This document shows positions 34,965-43,655 of a stretch of DNA of 64,000 bases, piece after piece (the first letter of the stretch is position 1; every line of letters begins with the position of its first letter). Source of the DNA: Bacteroidota bacterium (lineage in GTDB: Bacteria; Bacteroidota; Bacteroidia; UKL13-3); NCBI GenBank assembly GCA_040388375.1, contig JAZKBU010000009.1, positions 158,494 through 222,493 on the forward strand, in the 5' to 3' direction. Below the pieces are notes generated by a model, which saw only the letters and a list, made by a program, of their open reading frames with translations, did not search any database and was not told where the DNA came from. Made by a program: the position numbers and the translations under genes.

Positions 34965-36428
34965 ATGGCATCTAAGCTTTCTTTATACAATACTTTAACC
35001 CGAACCACCGAAGAATTTAACCCTATTTTAGCCAACCATGTGGGCATGTATGTTTGCGGCCCTACGGTTTATAGCAATGCGCATTTAGGCAATGCACGCA
35101 CCTTTATTTCATTCGATGTGATATTCCGTTACTTTTTACACTTAGGTTATAAAGTACGTTATGTTAGAAACATTACCGATGCAGGTCATTTGGAAAGCGA
35201 TGCAGATGAAGGCGAAGATAAAATAGCAAAAAAAGCAAAGCTGGAGCAATTGGAACCAATGGAAATAGTACAACGCTATACCATTGATTTCCGTGAAATG
35301 ATGCGTATGTTCAATGCATTGCCACCAAGCATTGAACCAACAGCTACCGGCCATATTATTGAGCAGATTGAAATGACTAAACAAATTTTAGCCAATGGAT
35401 ATGCTTATGAAACAAATGGCTCTGTTTATTTTGATGTAGAAAAATTTACCAAAGAATATAATTACACCATTTTATCAAACCGTAATCTGGATGAGTTGTT
35501 GAATAACACCCGCGATTTAGACGGACAAAATGAAAAACGTGGTCGTTTAGATTTTGCACTTTGGATAAATGCCAAACCTGAACATATTATGAAATGGCCT
35601 AGCCCTTGGGGTGTTGGTTTTCCGGGATGGCATTTGGAATGCTCAGCTATGAGTAGTAAATATTTGGGCAATGAGTTTGATATACATGGTGGCGGAATGG
35701 ACTTAGTACCTACACACCATACCAATGAAATAGCACAAAATTTAGCTTGCCATAAAACACAACCTGCCCGTTATTGGATTCATACGAATATGTTAACCGT
35801 AAACGGACAAAAAATGAGTAAAAGTTTAGGTAACTCCTTTTTACCACACGAATTGTTTAGTGGCTCACATAAATTATTAGAAAAAGGATACAGTCCAATG
35901 ACAGTACGCTTTTTTATGTTACAGGCACATTACAGAAGCACTTTAGATTTTAGTAACGAAGCATTGCAAGCGGCTGAAAAAGGTTTTGCCCGATTAATGA
36001 ATGCCTGCAAATTGGTTAGCGAGTTAAAAGCAAGCCAACAAACCAGCATCAATATAGCTACACTAAAACAAAACATTTACGATGCGTTAAATGATGATTT
36101 TAACACGCCTATTGCCTTAGCACATTTGTTTGAAGTAGTGCGTATAGTTAACTCTATAAACGATGGTAAAGAAAGCGTTACTGAAAGCGATAAAGAAGCA
36201 TTGCAAACCCTTATGCACAGCATAGTATTTGATGTATTGGGCTTACAGGCAGAGCAGGCAGAAAACACTGATAAGTTGGACGGTTTAATGCAAATGATTA
36301 TTGAACAACGCAACACTGCTAAAAACAACAGAGACTTTGCAACCAGCGACAGCATACGTAACAAACTAAAAGAAATTGGTTTTGAAATTAAAGATGGTAA
36401 AGAAGGAACCACTTATAGTATCAATTAA
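34965..36428 (+). CDS. cysS: Cysteinyl-tRNA synthetase
   Basis: CysRS charges tRNA-Cys. The 487-residue protein is full length. The HIGH-type motif lies in CGPTVYSNAHLGNARTF (~31-47), whose Cys31 is a zinc ligand. The segment GWHLECSAMSSKYLG and the HHTNEIAQ run supply other zinc ligands. KMSKS is at residues 283-287 (GQKMSKSLGNSF). The last ~70 residues are the helical anticodon-binding tail. A TATATTCG (34940..34947) resembles a -7 element 17 bp before the ATG. Confidence 0.97.
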   Translation: MASKLSLYNTLTRTTEEFNPILANHVGMYVCGPTVYSNAHLGNARTFISFDVIFRYFLHLGYKVRYVRNITDAGHLESDADEGEDKIAKKAKLEQLEPMEIVQRYTIDFREMMRMFNALPPSIEPTATGHIIEQIEMTKQILANGYAYETNGSVYFDVEKFTKEYNYTILSNRNLDELLNNTRDLDGQNEKRGRLDFALWINAKPEHIMKWPSPWGVGFPGWHLECSAMSSKYLGNEFDIHGGGMDLVPTHHTNEIAQNLACHKTQPARYWIHTNMLTVNGQKMSKSLGNSFLPHELFSGSHKLLEKGYSPMTVRFFMLQAHYRSTLDFSNEALQAAEKGFARLMNACKLVSELKASQQTSINIATLKQNIYDALNDDFNTPIALAHLFEVVRIVNSINDGKESVTESDKEALQTLMHSIVFDVLGLQAEQAENTDKLDGLMQMIIEQRNTAKNNRDFATSDSIRNKLKEIGFEIKDGKEGTTYSIN

Positions 36429-36451
36429 TAACAACATTCTTTCCTGAAAAA

Positions 36452-37471
36452 ATGAAACAACACAATCAATACATATATATATTTATAAGTTTAGTAAGCA
36501 GTGTATTGTTGCTAAGTGCTTGTGGTAATGAAACACCACCAAGTACCACCAAACAAACCGATACGGCTACCACACAAGCTACCGGCTACCAACAGGCTTC
36601 GCCCAACTTTAATGCTGATTCGGCTTATTACTTTGTACAAAAACAAGTTGATTTCGGGCCACGTGTAACAGGCACCAAAGAAAGTATTAAATGTGCAGCC
36701 TGGTTAAGCCAGCAGTTTAAAAACTATGGTGCTAAAGTAACCGAGCAAAAAGGACAGGTAACCAATTGGGCTAAGAGTAAATTAAATTGTATAAACATTA
36801 TTGCACAGTTTAACCCTGAAGCAAAAAAACGTATATTGATTACTGCGCATTGGGATAGTCGCCCTGTGGCCGATAACGACCCTGTGGAAAGCAATAGAAC
36901 AAAACCTGTATTGGCTGCTGACGATGGTGGCAGTGGCGTAGCGGTTATGTTGGAAATAGCCAGAGTTATTAAGCAAAATAAACTAAACGGAATTGGTGTT
37001 GATTTAATTTGTTTTGATGCGGAAGATTGGGGAAATCCATCGGCTGAATTTCAAGATGCCGATACCTATTGTTTAGGTACGCAATACTGGGGACAAAATA
37101 TAGTGCCACAAAACTACACAGCTGACTTTGCGATTAACTTAGATATGGTTGGTGGTAAAGATGCAAAATTTATCTGGGAGCAACACAGCATAAACCAGGG
37201 CGAAAATGTATTGCGTAAAGTATGGGAAAAAGCGGCTTTATTAAACTATGGTAATTTCTTTTATTACTACCAATACGGACAAATAACTGACGACCATTTT
37301 TACGTTCATAAATACACCAAAATTCCGGCTATTGATATTATAAACTTTAATAAAGAAACCGGCTTCCCTGCTTGGTGGCATACAGTTAACGACAATATGA
37401 GCAATATTGACAGGGCTACTTTAAAAGCTGTTGGTCAAACCGTATTAGAGGTTATTTACACCGAGAAATAA
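36452..37471 (+). CDS. M28-family zinc peptidase / glutaminyl-cyclase-like lipoprotein
   Basis: A 339-residue protein beginning with a lipoprotein signal (LLSACGNE). The M28 core shows TAHWDSRP (~130), ADDGGSGVAVMLEIAR (~150), CFDAEDWG (~190), NLDMVGGKDA (~230) and WWHTVNDN near the C-terminus, the usual metal-ligand order. Bacterial M28 proteins of this length are aminopeptidases or glutaminyl cyclases; the two cannot be separated from motifs alone. It follows cysS by 23 bp and is followed by a GT9 gene, all on plus. Confidence 0.88.
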   Translation: MKQHNQYIYIFISLVSSVLLLSACGNETPPSTTKQTDTATTQATGYQQASPNFNADSAYYFVQKQVDFGPRVTGTKESIKCAAWLSQQFKNYGAKVTEQKGQVTNWAKSKLNCINIIAQFNPEAKKRILITAHWDSRPVADNDPVESNRTKPVLAADDGGSGVAVMLEIARVIKQNKLNGIGVDLICFDAEDWGNPSAEFQDADTYCLGTQYWGQNIVPQNYTADFAINLDMVGGKDAKFIWEQHSINQGENVLRKVWEKAALLNYGNFFYYYQYGQITDDHFYVHKYTKIPAIDIINFNKETGFPAWWHTVNDNMSNIDRATLKAVGQTVLEVIYTEK

Positions 37472-37486
37472 TTACCTGGATTTAGC

Positions 37487-38536
37487 ATGAAATTTTTCAG
37501 TTTTACTTGGAAAGAAAAAGCTGTTTACGCAGCCTCTATGTTGCTAAGCAAAGCTGTTAATGCTAATAAAAATATAAGCACTTACTCGCCTAAACGTATA
37601 TTGTGTATTAAGCTTGATGAAATAGGCGATTTATGTTACAGCCTGCATGTGTTTGATTTATTAAAACAAAACCATCCTGAAGCAGAAATAACATTGTTAT
37701 GCAAACCTTTTGCATTGAGTTTGGTGGAGCATCATCCGGGTATTGATGTGGCTACACATTCATGGAACGATTTAACTGGTTACTACGATACGATTATTGA
37801 TTTAAGAGGCAACTGGAGAAGCATCAGGTATGCTGCAGCACACCAACCAAAAGTAAGGTTAGACAGGGGCATGGTGCGCTTTGCCAATATGCGTGCAGGC
37901 AAACACCCGCACGAGGTATTTACCAATTTGCAAATTATAACACCTTTACTAAAAAATATACCTGCAAACCCGCAACCTGAAATATATGTAGGCCAACAAA
38001 ATATAGAAAAGGTAAAGCAGTATTTGCAAACACATCAGTTAAATAACATAGCCCTATTTCATACGGGAGCACGCAAGGAATTAAGAAAATGGCCTGCTGA
38101 TAACTTTGCTAAACTGGCTGTTTATTTAAAAGAAAAACATCAGCTCGATATTCTTTTTACAGGCGATCAATCTGATATAAAAAGTATTGAAAACATACAA
38201 CAGCATATTCCTTTTAAAACTTACAATACTGCCGGCTTATTTAACTTAATTGAGTTTAGCGCTTTAGCCAAACTAAGCACTTTGTATGTAGGTAACGAAA
38301 GTGGACCTTTATGTATAGCCACCGTAAGTGGTGCTACTGCGCTTGGTTTATTCGGACCGGGTGAACCTTTTGTATTTTATCCGTTTGGTAAAAACACTGC
38401 ATATATACACCATGTATTGGAATGTAATCCGTGTAACCAAATTACCTGTGTGCATCCAACTAATCCATGTATACAACGTATAAGCATTTCAGAAGCACAG
38501 TTGGTCTGTGCGGAGTTATTGGCTAAAATTTATTAA
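37487..38536 (+). CDS. Glycosyltransferase family 9 (ADP-heptose:LPS heptosyltransferase-like)
   Basis: A 349-residue protein with the GT9/GT-B layout: an early RILCIKLDEIGDLCYSLHV motif (~38-56), GARKELRKWPADNFAKLA (~199), LFTGDQSDIKSI, and near the C-terminus LYVGNESGPLCIATVSGATALGLFGPGEP, a sugar-nucleotide-binding loop. Such enzymes add heptose or related sugars to the LPS inner core on the cytoplasmic side. It lies 15 bp after the M28 gene, probably in the same operon as cysS. The acceptor is not known. Confidence 0.88.
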   Translation: MKFFSFTWKEKAVYAASMLLSKAVNANKNISTYSPKRILCIKLDEIGDLCYSLHVFDLLKQNHPEAEITLLCKPFALSLVEHHPGIDVATHSWNDLTGYYDTIIDLRGNWRSIRYAAAHQPKVRLDRGMVRFANMRAGKHPHEVFTNLQIITPLLKNIPANPQPEIYVGQQNIEKVKQYLQTHQLNNIALFHTGARKELRKWPADNFAKLAVYLKEKHQLDILFTGDQSDIKSIENIQQHIPFKTYNTAGLFNLIEFSALAKLSTLYVGNESGPLCIATVSGATALGLFGPGEPFVFYPFGKNTAYIHHVLECNPCNQITCVHPTNPCIQRISISEAQLVCAELLAKIY

Positions 38537-38558
38537 TACATTGTTTATGTATGTATTG

Positions 38559-39332
38559 CTAATACGCTTTGCGTAACATATCAGCATAAACATTAGGCAA
38601 AATACTTTCTTCTACAGCCTTTGCTGCTTTTTCAACATCGTAAGCCACTCGTATAAACTCCACTTGAATACTGTCTTTATCAAATTTGCTACTATTGTCG
38701 TTTAGGCTAATCATTACATAACAGCCTCTTGGGTCTCCATCTTTTGGTTTACCTATGGAACCTAAATTGATAGCGTGGCGAAATGCCTTTTGTCCATCTT
38801 TATCATATTCGAAAATACGGTGATATGGTTTGTGTGTATGCCCGAAAAACATAAGGTCTGCATTAGAAGTTTCCATGATACGCAGCATACTTTTTTCTTC
38901 ACGGTCTTCAAATAAATATTCGTTTATTTTTCGTGGACTACCGTGAACCATCAATAAAAATAACTGGTCATTATTGAGTTGATGCTCTACTTGAATATGT
39001 GCAGGAAGTGTTCGTAAATAATGGCGTTCCTCAGCGTTTACTAACTGATTTGTTAACGCAATTGACTGAACACCCATTCCTTTTTCTTCGTCTGTTTTAT
39101 AGGCACAACCACAGTCGTCTGAAGTTCTGCCAACACCAAAATCATAATTTCCGGCAATGGTTGGAATACCTCTTTTTCTAATTTCATTTATTACTTCATT
39201 AGGCCAAATATTATAGCCTACCAAGTCCCCTAAACAATAAATCGCATCGGGTTTTGTAGTTTCAAGGTCTTTAAAAAAGGCTTCCAATGCAGGAAGGTTT
39301 GCATGGATGTCGCTGAATAATGCAATTTTCAT
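38559..39332 (-). CDS. Metallophosphoesterase (YfcE/MJ0936-like), last gene of the ars operon
   Basis: A 257-residue protein with all Mre11/YfcE-type motifs: FSDIHANLPAL (~6), CLGDLVGYN (~33), AGNYDFGVG (~59), VHGSPRKINEYLF (~129) and FGHTHKPYHR (~163). These bind two metals and hydrolyse phosphodiesters or phosphomonoesters. It begins just 1 bp after the stop of the flavin monooxygenase gene, so it is translationally coupled to the ars operon. Its role there is unknown; similar proteins are not part of the classical ars set. The substrate might be a nucleotide or a phosphorylated arsenic-stress signal, which is only a guess. Confidence 0.85.
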   Translation of the reverse strand: MKIALFSDIHANLPALEAFFKDLETTKPDAIYCLGDLVGYNIWPNEVINEIRKRGIPTIAGNYDFGVGRTSDDCGCAYKTDEEKGMGVQSIALTNQLVNAEERHYLRTLPAHIQVEHQLNNDQLFLLMVHGSPRKINEYLFEDREEKSMLRIMETSNADLMFFGHTHKPYHRIFEYDKDGQKAFRHAINLGSIGKPKDGDPRGCYVMISLNDNSSKFDKDSIQVEFIRVAYDVEKAAKAVEESILPNVYADMLRKAY

Positions 39333-39333
39333 T

Positions 39334-40398
39334 TTATGTATTTTTTGATTTTAAAAATTCTTCAATTTCTTGAATTGTTTGTTTCGAAGTTCTGTTTAAT
39401 CCTACAAGCGTTGCGGAAGCGTACCCTGTCCAACCGCCATAACCAACCAACCACAACCCATCTACATCCAAAGACTTACTTTCTTTGGTATTGGCAATGC
39501 CTCTTTCATCCGTTTTTATCAACGATTTCAAATAGGAAGTATCATAACCAAAACCGGTACACCAAATGATGGCATCAAACTCCTCTTGCTCGCCATTATC
39601 CCAAATTACACCTTTGTCATAAAGTTTGCTGAATGTTCCACTTGAAACTAATACACCCCTTTGGCGGGCTTCTTTAACAGGCGGAACCATAACTATATTT
39701 CCTAAACTGTATTGCGATGCATCAAAAGGTTTTCCTTCCTGTTCTGCTTTGTATTTTGCGGAGGCTACATTAAACAAGTAATATCCATCTACTTCGTCAG
39801 GTAAAAATTCAGGTTGTTTTTTAGTTGACCATTTTACCGTAGTAACCTTTGAAACTTCGGCAACGATTTGAGCTCCTGAATTACCTTCGCCTACCACTAA
39901 TGTTTTCAAACCTACAAAATCATGGGGCTTTTTATAGTTTCCGGAGTGAATTTGGATGCCTGAATATTTTTCTATCCCCTCCACTTTTGGAATGTATGGA
40001 TTGCCCCAAGTTCCTGTTGCGGAAATAACTGTTTTGGCATAGAAAATACCATTGTCAGTATAAACCTTAAAGCCTATTTCTTCTTTTGTTATTTTGCTAA
40101 TTTCTACGCCTCGTCTAACATTAAGTTGATAATGCGCTTCATACTTATTTAAGTAATCAATCACTTCTTGTCTCAGGGGAAATTTATTATTTGATTTTGG
40201 CATTAACCAACCAGGTAGAGAGCTATAATCTGCCGGAGAAAAAAGGGTTAAACTATCCCAAGCATTCAGCCAAGCACCACCAGGGTTTTGCTGTTTATCT
40301 AATATGATGAAATTGACTTTAGCTCTTCTGAGATAATAGCCACATGCCAATCCGCTTTGTCCACCTCCAATAACAATGGTATCAAAAATTTCTTTCAT
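39334..40398 (-). CDS. ArsO-like flavin-containing monooxygenase
   Basis: A 354-residue FAD/NADPH oxidoreductase. The FAD-binding GxGxxG is in VIGGGQSGLACGYYLR (~10-25). The NADPH-binding loop is VVGEGNSGAQI (~167), and the FMO-type motif QIHSGNYKKP lies near residue 150. ArsO-type enzymes are found in ars operons of Bacteroidota and Actinobacteria, probably oxidising an organic or trivalent arsenic species, but biochemical proof is limited. Here it sits between acr3 and the metallophosphoesterase, with 12 bp on one side and 1 bp on the other, which supports the ars role. Confidence 0.85.
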   Translation of the reverse strand: MKEIFDTIVIGGGQSGLACGYYLRRAKVNFIILDKQQNPGGAWLNAWDSLTLFSPADYSSLPGWLMPKSNNKFPLRQEVIDYLNKYEAHYQLNVRRGVEISKITKEEIGFKVYTDNGIFYAKTVISATGTWGNPYIPKVEGIEKYSGIQIHSGNYKKPHDFVGLKTLVVGEGNSGAQIVAEVSKVTTVKWSTKKQPEFLPDEVDGYYLFNVASAKYKAEQEGKPFDASQYSLGNIVMVPPVKEARQRGVLVSSGTFSKLYDKGVIWDNGEQEEFDAIIWCTGFGYDTSYLKSLIKTDERGIANTKESKSLDVDGLWLVGYGGWTGYASATLVGLNRTSKQTIQEIEEFLKSKNT

Positions 40399-40410
40399 TG
40401 GTTAATTGAA

Positions 40411-41481
40411 TTATTGGTTTTCTGTGAAATATTTTTTTCTATACCAAAAAGCAACATTAACTAAAGCTATTAATGCAGGCACTTCAACCAAAGGCCCAAT
40501 TACCCCTGCAAAGGCTTGTCCGCTATTAATACCAAATACACCAATGGCTACTGCAATGGCTAATTCAAAGTTGTTTCCTGTAGCAGTAAAAGCAATGGAG
40601 GTGCTTTTTGAATAATCTGCACCAAAATACTTTCCAACAAAAAAGCTAACAATGAACATGATTACAAAATAAACAACGAGTGGAATAGCAATCCGCACCA
40701 CATCCATTGGAATTTGAACAATGAGTTCGCCTTTTAAACTAAACATAATAACTATGGTAAATAGCAAGGCTATTAAAGTAATTGGGGAGATAACAGGAAC
40801 AAATTTATCCTGAAACCATTGAGTTCCCTTTAATTTTATAAGTGAATATCGGCTTATAATACCCAATGCAAAAGGAACGCCTAAATATATACCTACACTC
40901 TCGGCAATTTGACCAATGCTTATGTTTACCTCAAAACCTTTATAGCCAAAAATGGGAGGAAGAATTGTTATAAAAACATAAGCATAAACACTGTATAAAA
41001 GTACTTGAAAAATACTATTCAATGCTATCAATCCTGCTGCGTATTCTCGGTTCCCATCAGCTAAATCGTTCCAAACAACTACCATGGCAATACAACGGGC
41101 TAAGCCAATCAAAATTAAGCCAATCATATATTCCGGATAACCTTGCAGGAATATTAATGCTAAAAAGAACATAAGTATAGGGCCAACAATCCAATTTAAA
41201 AACAATGAAGCGCCCAGCACTTTTGTGTTTTTAAATACTTCTCCCATCTGTTCATACTTTACCTTGGCAAGCGGTGGATACATCATTAAAATTAATCCAA
41301 TGGCTAATGGGATATTGGTTGTTCCACTTGAAAAAGAATTGATAAAACCACTACTTGACGGAATAAAATAACCTATGGCAACACCCAAAATCATTGCTAT
41401 AAAAATCCATAAGGTTAAAAATCGGTCTAAAAAACTTAGTCTCTTTCTTTCTACTACTGGTGCACAATTATTTGCTGTCAT
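40411..41481 (-). CDS. acr3: ACR3-family arsenite efflux permease
   Basis: Acr3 exports As(III) across the inner membrane. The 356-residue protein has about ten membrane helices. The catalytic cysteine motif is in [19 protein letters not shown] (~128), and the paired glutamate is in [15 protein letters not shown] (~310). It belongs to the ACR3 group rather than ArsB. It lies between DUF6428 and the ArsO-like gene, and is controlled from the arsR promoter. Confidence 0.94.
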   Translation of the reverse strand: MTANNCAPVVERKRLSFLDRFLTLWIFIAMILGVAIGYFIPSSSGFINSFSSGTTNIPLAIGLILMMYPPLAKVKYEQMGEVFKNTKVLGASLFLNWIVGPILMFFLALIFLQGYPEYMIGLILIGLARCIAMVVVWNDLADGNREYAAGLIALNSIFQVLLYSVYAYVFITILPPIFGYKGFEVNISIGQIAESVGIYLGVPFALGIISRYSLIKLKGTQWFQDKFVPVISPITLIALLFTIVIMFSLKGELIVQIPMDVVRIAIPLVVYFVIMFIVSFFVGKYFGADYSKSTSIAFTATGNNFELAIAVAIGVFGINSGQAFAGVIGPLVEVPALIALVNVAFWYRKKYFTENQ

Positions 41482-41495
41482 ATTTTATCTATTTA

Positions 41496-41963
41496 TTAAC
41501 AGCAGTTACCGCCCGGTTTACAAGTATTTTGGGCTGTCATTTCAGCTAGATTTACTTTTAGTTTATCTGTCGGAATTCCGCAACTGTCAGAAGCCAAACA
41601 AGCTGTTTGTTTTGACACCAATACAAAGTTTTTTCCATTAAAGTCTAAATCGTATTTACCAATGGTGTCTGACTGATACTCCACTTCAATTTCTAAATCT
41701 TCCATGCCCAACTTATCCTCTGATAGTTTAATAATATTAAGCAGTTTTGTTGGTTTCAAACGGTGGTCAAAATCGTTTGCATCCCACAACTGAAAGTTGG
41801 CTACTTTCTCATTTCTTATGGTGCCACCACAGTCAATAAAGTGTTTGCTTACTACACCAATTTCGGTAACATGAAAATGTTCAGGAACTAAAGTTCCGTT
41901 TTGAAGTTCAAAGTTTACTGCCTCTGCAGTACTTAAGTATTTTTTTATGTCTGATAATTTCAT
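41496..41963 (-). CDS. DUF6428 protein of ars operon
   Basis: A 155-residue soluble protein. The LVPEHFHVTEIG and KHFIDCGGT motifs identify the DUF6428 family, common in Bacteroidota ars operons. Six cysteines cluster late in the chain (ACLASDSCG and CKPGGNCC), a plausible thiol site for As(III). Function is not established; a chaperone or sensor role is an inference. It is the second gene, 18 bp after arsR. Confidence 0.85.
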   Translation of the reverse strand: MKLSDIKKYLSTAEAVNFELQNGTLVPEHFHVTEIGVVSKHFIDCGGTIRNEKVANFQLWDANDFDHRLKPTKLLNIIKLSEDKLGMEDLEIEVEYQSDTIGKYDLDFNGKNFVLVSKQTACLASDSCGIPTDKLKVNLAEMTAQNTCKPGGNCC

Positions 41964-41981
41964 TTTATGTTTATTTTTTAG

Positions 41982-42314
41982 TTAACAACAATTGTTTTTC
42001 TTTTTTTCTAACTTGGTTGAAATGGCTCCGAAATAGTTTTGCAGTTTTTGTAAAGCCTTTTCATCAATACAGTAACAAATAGCGTTACCTTCAATATTGC
42101 CTTTTATAAGTCCAGCATTTTTAAGTTCCTTTAAGTGCTGCGAAACTGTTGGCTGTGCCAATGGAAGTTCATTTACAATATCACCACAAATGCACGCATC
42201 TACTTTTATTAAATACTCTAAAATGGCAATCCGTGCAGGATGTCCTAATGCCTTTGCAAGTGTTGCAATGGTGTTTTGTTTATCTGTAAAATGCTCTGTT
42301 TTGGTAGTGCCCAT
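41982..42314 (-). CDS. arsR: ArsR/SmtB-family arsenic repressor
   Basis: A 110-residue winged-helix repressor. The HTH is ALGHPARIAILEYLIK to QPTVSQHLKELKNAGLIKG (~20-68). The CICGDIV pair (~39-42) matches the As(III)-binding CxC of ArsR alpha-3 helix. A C-terminal NNCC adds two thiols. ATG 42314 is chosen; an in-frame TTG at 42335 would put the first codons inside the promoter -7/palindrome. Binding of arsenite would release it from the operator described upstream. It heads the five-gene minus-strand operon. Confidence 0.93.
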   Translation of the reverse strand: MGTTKTEHFTDKQNTIATLAKALGHPARIAILEYLIKVDACICGDIVNELPLAQPTVSQHLKELKNAGLIKGNIEGNAICYCIDEKALQKLQNYFGAISTKLEKKKNNCC

Positions 42315-42326
42315 TTCTTTATAGCT

Positions 42327-42363
42327 ATATTGCAATATTACGATAAAGATTCAAAACAACAAA
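42327..42363 (-). promoter_or_regulatory. arsR promoter with overlapping palindromic operator candidate
   Basis: On the minus strand TTTG (42363..42360) is followed 19 bp later by TAATATTG (42340..42333), one mismatch from TAnnTTTG, the canonical Bacteroidota spacing. A perfect palindrome ATATTGCAATAT (42327..42338) overlaps the -7 element, 12 bp before the ATG. This is the expected place for an ArsR operator. Confidence 0.72.
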
Positions 42364-42445
42364 TATTTTTTTAAATGAGTTGTTGGGGTCTGACTTATTG
42401 AAAGCGTATTAACGGTAAATTAGAAACGTAAAACCTTTGTCGCCA

Positions 42446-43177
42446 TTAGTTTTTCTTTGCATGTTGTTGCAACAATTTCAAAGTATGCATCAATGCACTT
42501 TTGTTTGTCCAATCCTGATGTCCGGGAATTACATATTGAGGTTTACCAAATTTCTTTTGTATGTTTTTTATAGTAGTTGGCCACTGTTTTGTATCTGCAT
42601 CACCCAAATTGCCAAGGTCAATAGCTTCTACACTCTTTATTAAACAGCCACCATATAAAACTTTATCTTTTTCAAACCATACCACAATATTATCAGGCGT
42701 ATGCCCTGCACCACCATAATAAGTTTGAAACCTATATTGGCCAACCATGAAAACAGTGTCTTTATCAATTAAAAACTCCGCTTGCTTTTGATTCTGTGCT
42801 TTACAAATTAATGCTGTTTGCTTAGTGGTAAAAGTTTTTATGCCTTGTTGTTGGTAGTATTCCAATCCAGCCGTTCTGTCTTCATGCGAATGCGTAGCAA
42901 TACTTATCACTACGTTTTTGCGATGCTTCATTTGAATGCTATCCAGTAAAGGTTGGAATTGTGTGGTATCCCAAGGTGTATCAATCATTACAACGCCACT
43001 GTCTGTTACCAAATAAAGTCCATTAGCAGGAAATGGTGTTCCTTTATATACATGATAAGTCGTATATACATAAAAGTCGCCTGTTAAATGCGTTATTGTT
43101 AAAGGACTCATTGCTGACTGAGAAAATAGTACTGTCGGGAAAATAAAACTGATTATAGCTGTTATAATTACTTTCAT
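42446..43177 (-). CDS. Subclass B1 metallo-beta-lactamase, BlaB-like
   Basis: A 243-residue protein with a signal peptide (MKVIITAIISFIFPTVLFSQ), so periplasmic. All B1 zinc ligands are visible in order: HSHED (His116, His118, Asp120 in BBL numbering, in ATHSHEDRTAGLEYY), His196 in GAGHTPDN, Cys221 in YGGCLIKS and His263 in PGHQDW. The FYVYTTYHVYKGTPFPANGLY and LYLVTDSGVVMIDTPW segments resemble flavobacterial BlaB. It should hydrolyse beta-lactams, probably including carbapenems; resistance is not shown. ATG 43177 is used; its A is the last base of the GNAT stop (TAATG). A TTG at 43198 is rejected. Confidence 0.9.
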   Translation of the reverse strand: MKVIITAIISFIFPTVLFSQSAMSPLTITHLTGDFYVYTTYHVYKGTPFPANGLYLVTDSGVVMIDTPWDTTQFQPLLDSIQMKHRKNVVISIATHSHEDRTAGLEYYQQQGIKTFTTKQTALICKAQNQKQAEFLIDKDTVFMVGQYRFQTYYGGAGHTPDNIVVWFEKDKVLYGGCLIKSVEAIDLGNLGDADTKQWPTTIKNIQKKFGKPQYVIPGHQDWTNKSALMHTLKLLQQHAKKN

Positions 43178-43620
43178 TACGCTTTCCTGTTTATCCAATC
43201 ATGATAAGTCATTTCAAACTTAATTTCACCTTTTCCATGTATACCAATTTCTCTCCAACCTGCATTCCTGTAAAATGTTTCAGCCCTTGTTTTGGGTGCA
43301 GTACCCAGCCAAACAGTATCACTTGTTTGTGTAAAATACCAGTCTATCATTATGTCGTGTAATTGCTTACCTATTCCCTGCTTTTCAAACTCAGGTTTTA
43401 AAAATAAAGCCCAAATATTATTGTCTTTCAGGTCAGCAATGGAGAAACCAACTATCTCATTATTCACTTCACAAACCCAGCCTTTTCCTCTTACCGTCAT
43501 AAATTCTTTGCAGTCTTCGTCTGTCACTAAGTTAGGGTTCGACAACATATTTTCTTTTACTGCATTTCTTACTATTTGTATTTGTTTTATATCGTCAATA
43601 CTCGCTTCTCTAATATTCAT
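43177..43620 (-). CDS. GNAT-family N-acetyltransferase
   Basis: A 147-residue GNAT protein. The acetyl-CoA motif reads LFLKPEFEKQGIGKQLHDIMI (~93-113), with the Q/RxxGxG/A core as KQGIGK. The C-terminal FYRNAGWREIG segment (~123) is a common GNAT ending. The substrate is unknown. Its stop overlaps the metallo-beta-lactamase ATG, so the two are translationally coupled. Confidence 0.88.
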   Translation of the reverse strand: MNIREASIDDIKQIQIVRNAVKENMLSNPNLVTDEDCKEFMTVRGKGWVCEVNNEIVGFSIADLKDNNIWALFLKPEFEKQGIGKQLHDIMIDWYFTQTSDTVWLGTAPKTRAETFYRNAGWREIGIHGKGEIKFEMTYHDWINRKA

Positions 43621-43655
43621 TTTTTATCTAATTGTATTTTCAGTGTTAGTGTTTT

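Noticed and set aside
38535..38557. AATACAT/ATGTATT inverted repeat as terminator between GT9 and metallophosphoesterase genes
   Set aside because: Only a 7-bp AT stem with a 9-nt loop and no U tract; too weak to call.
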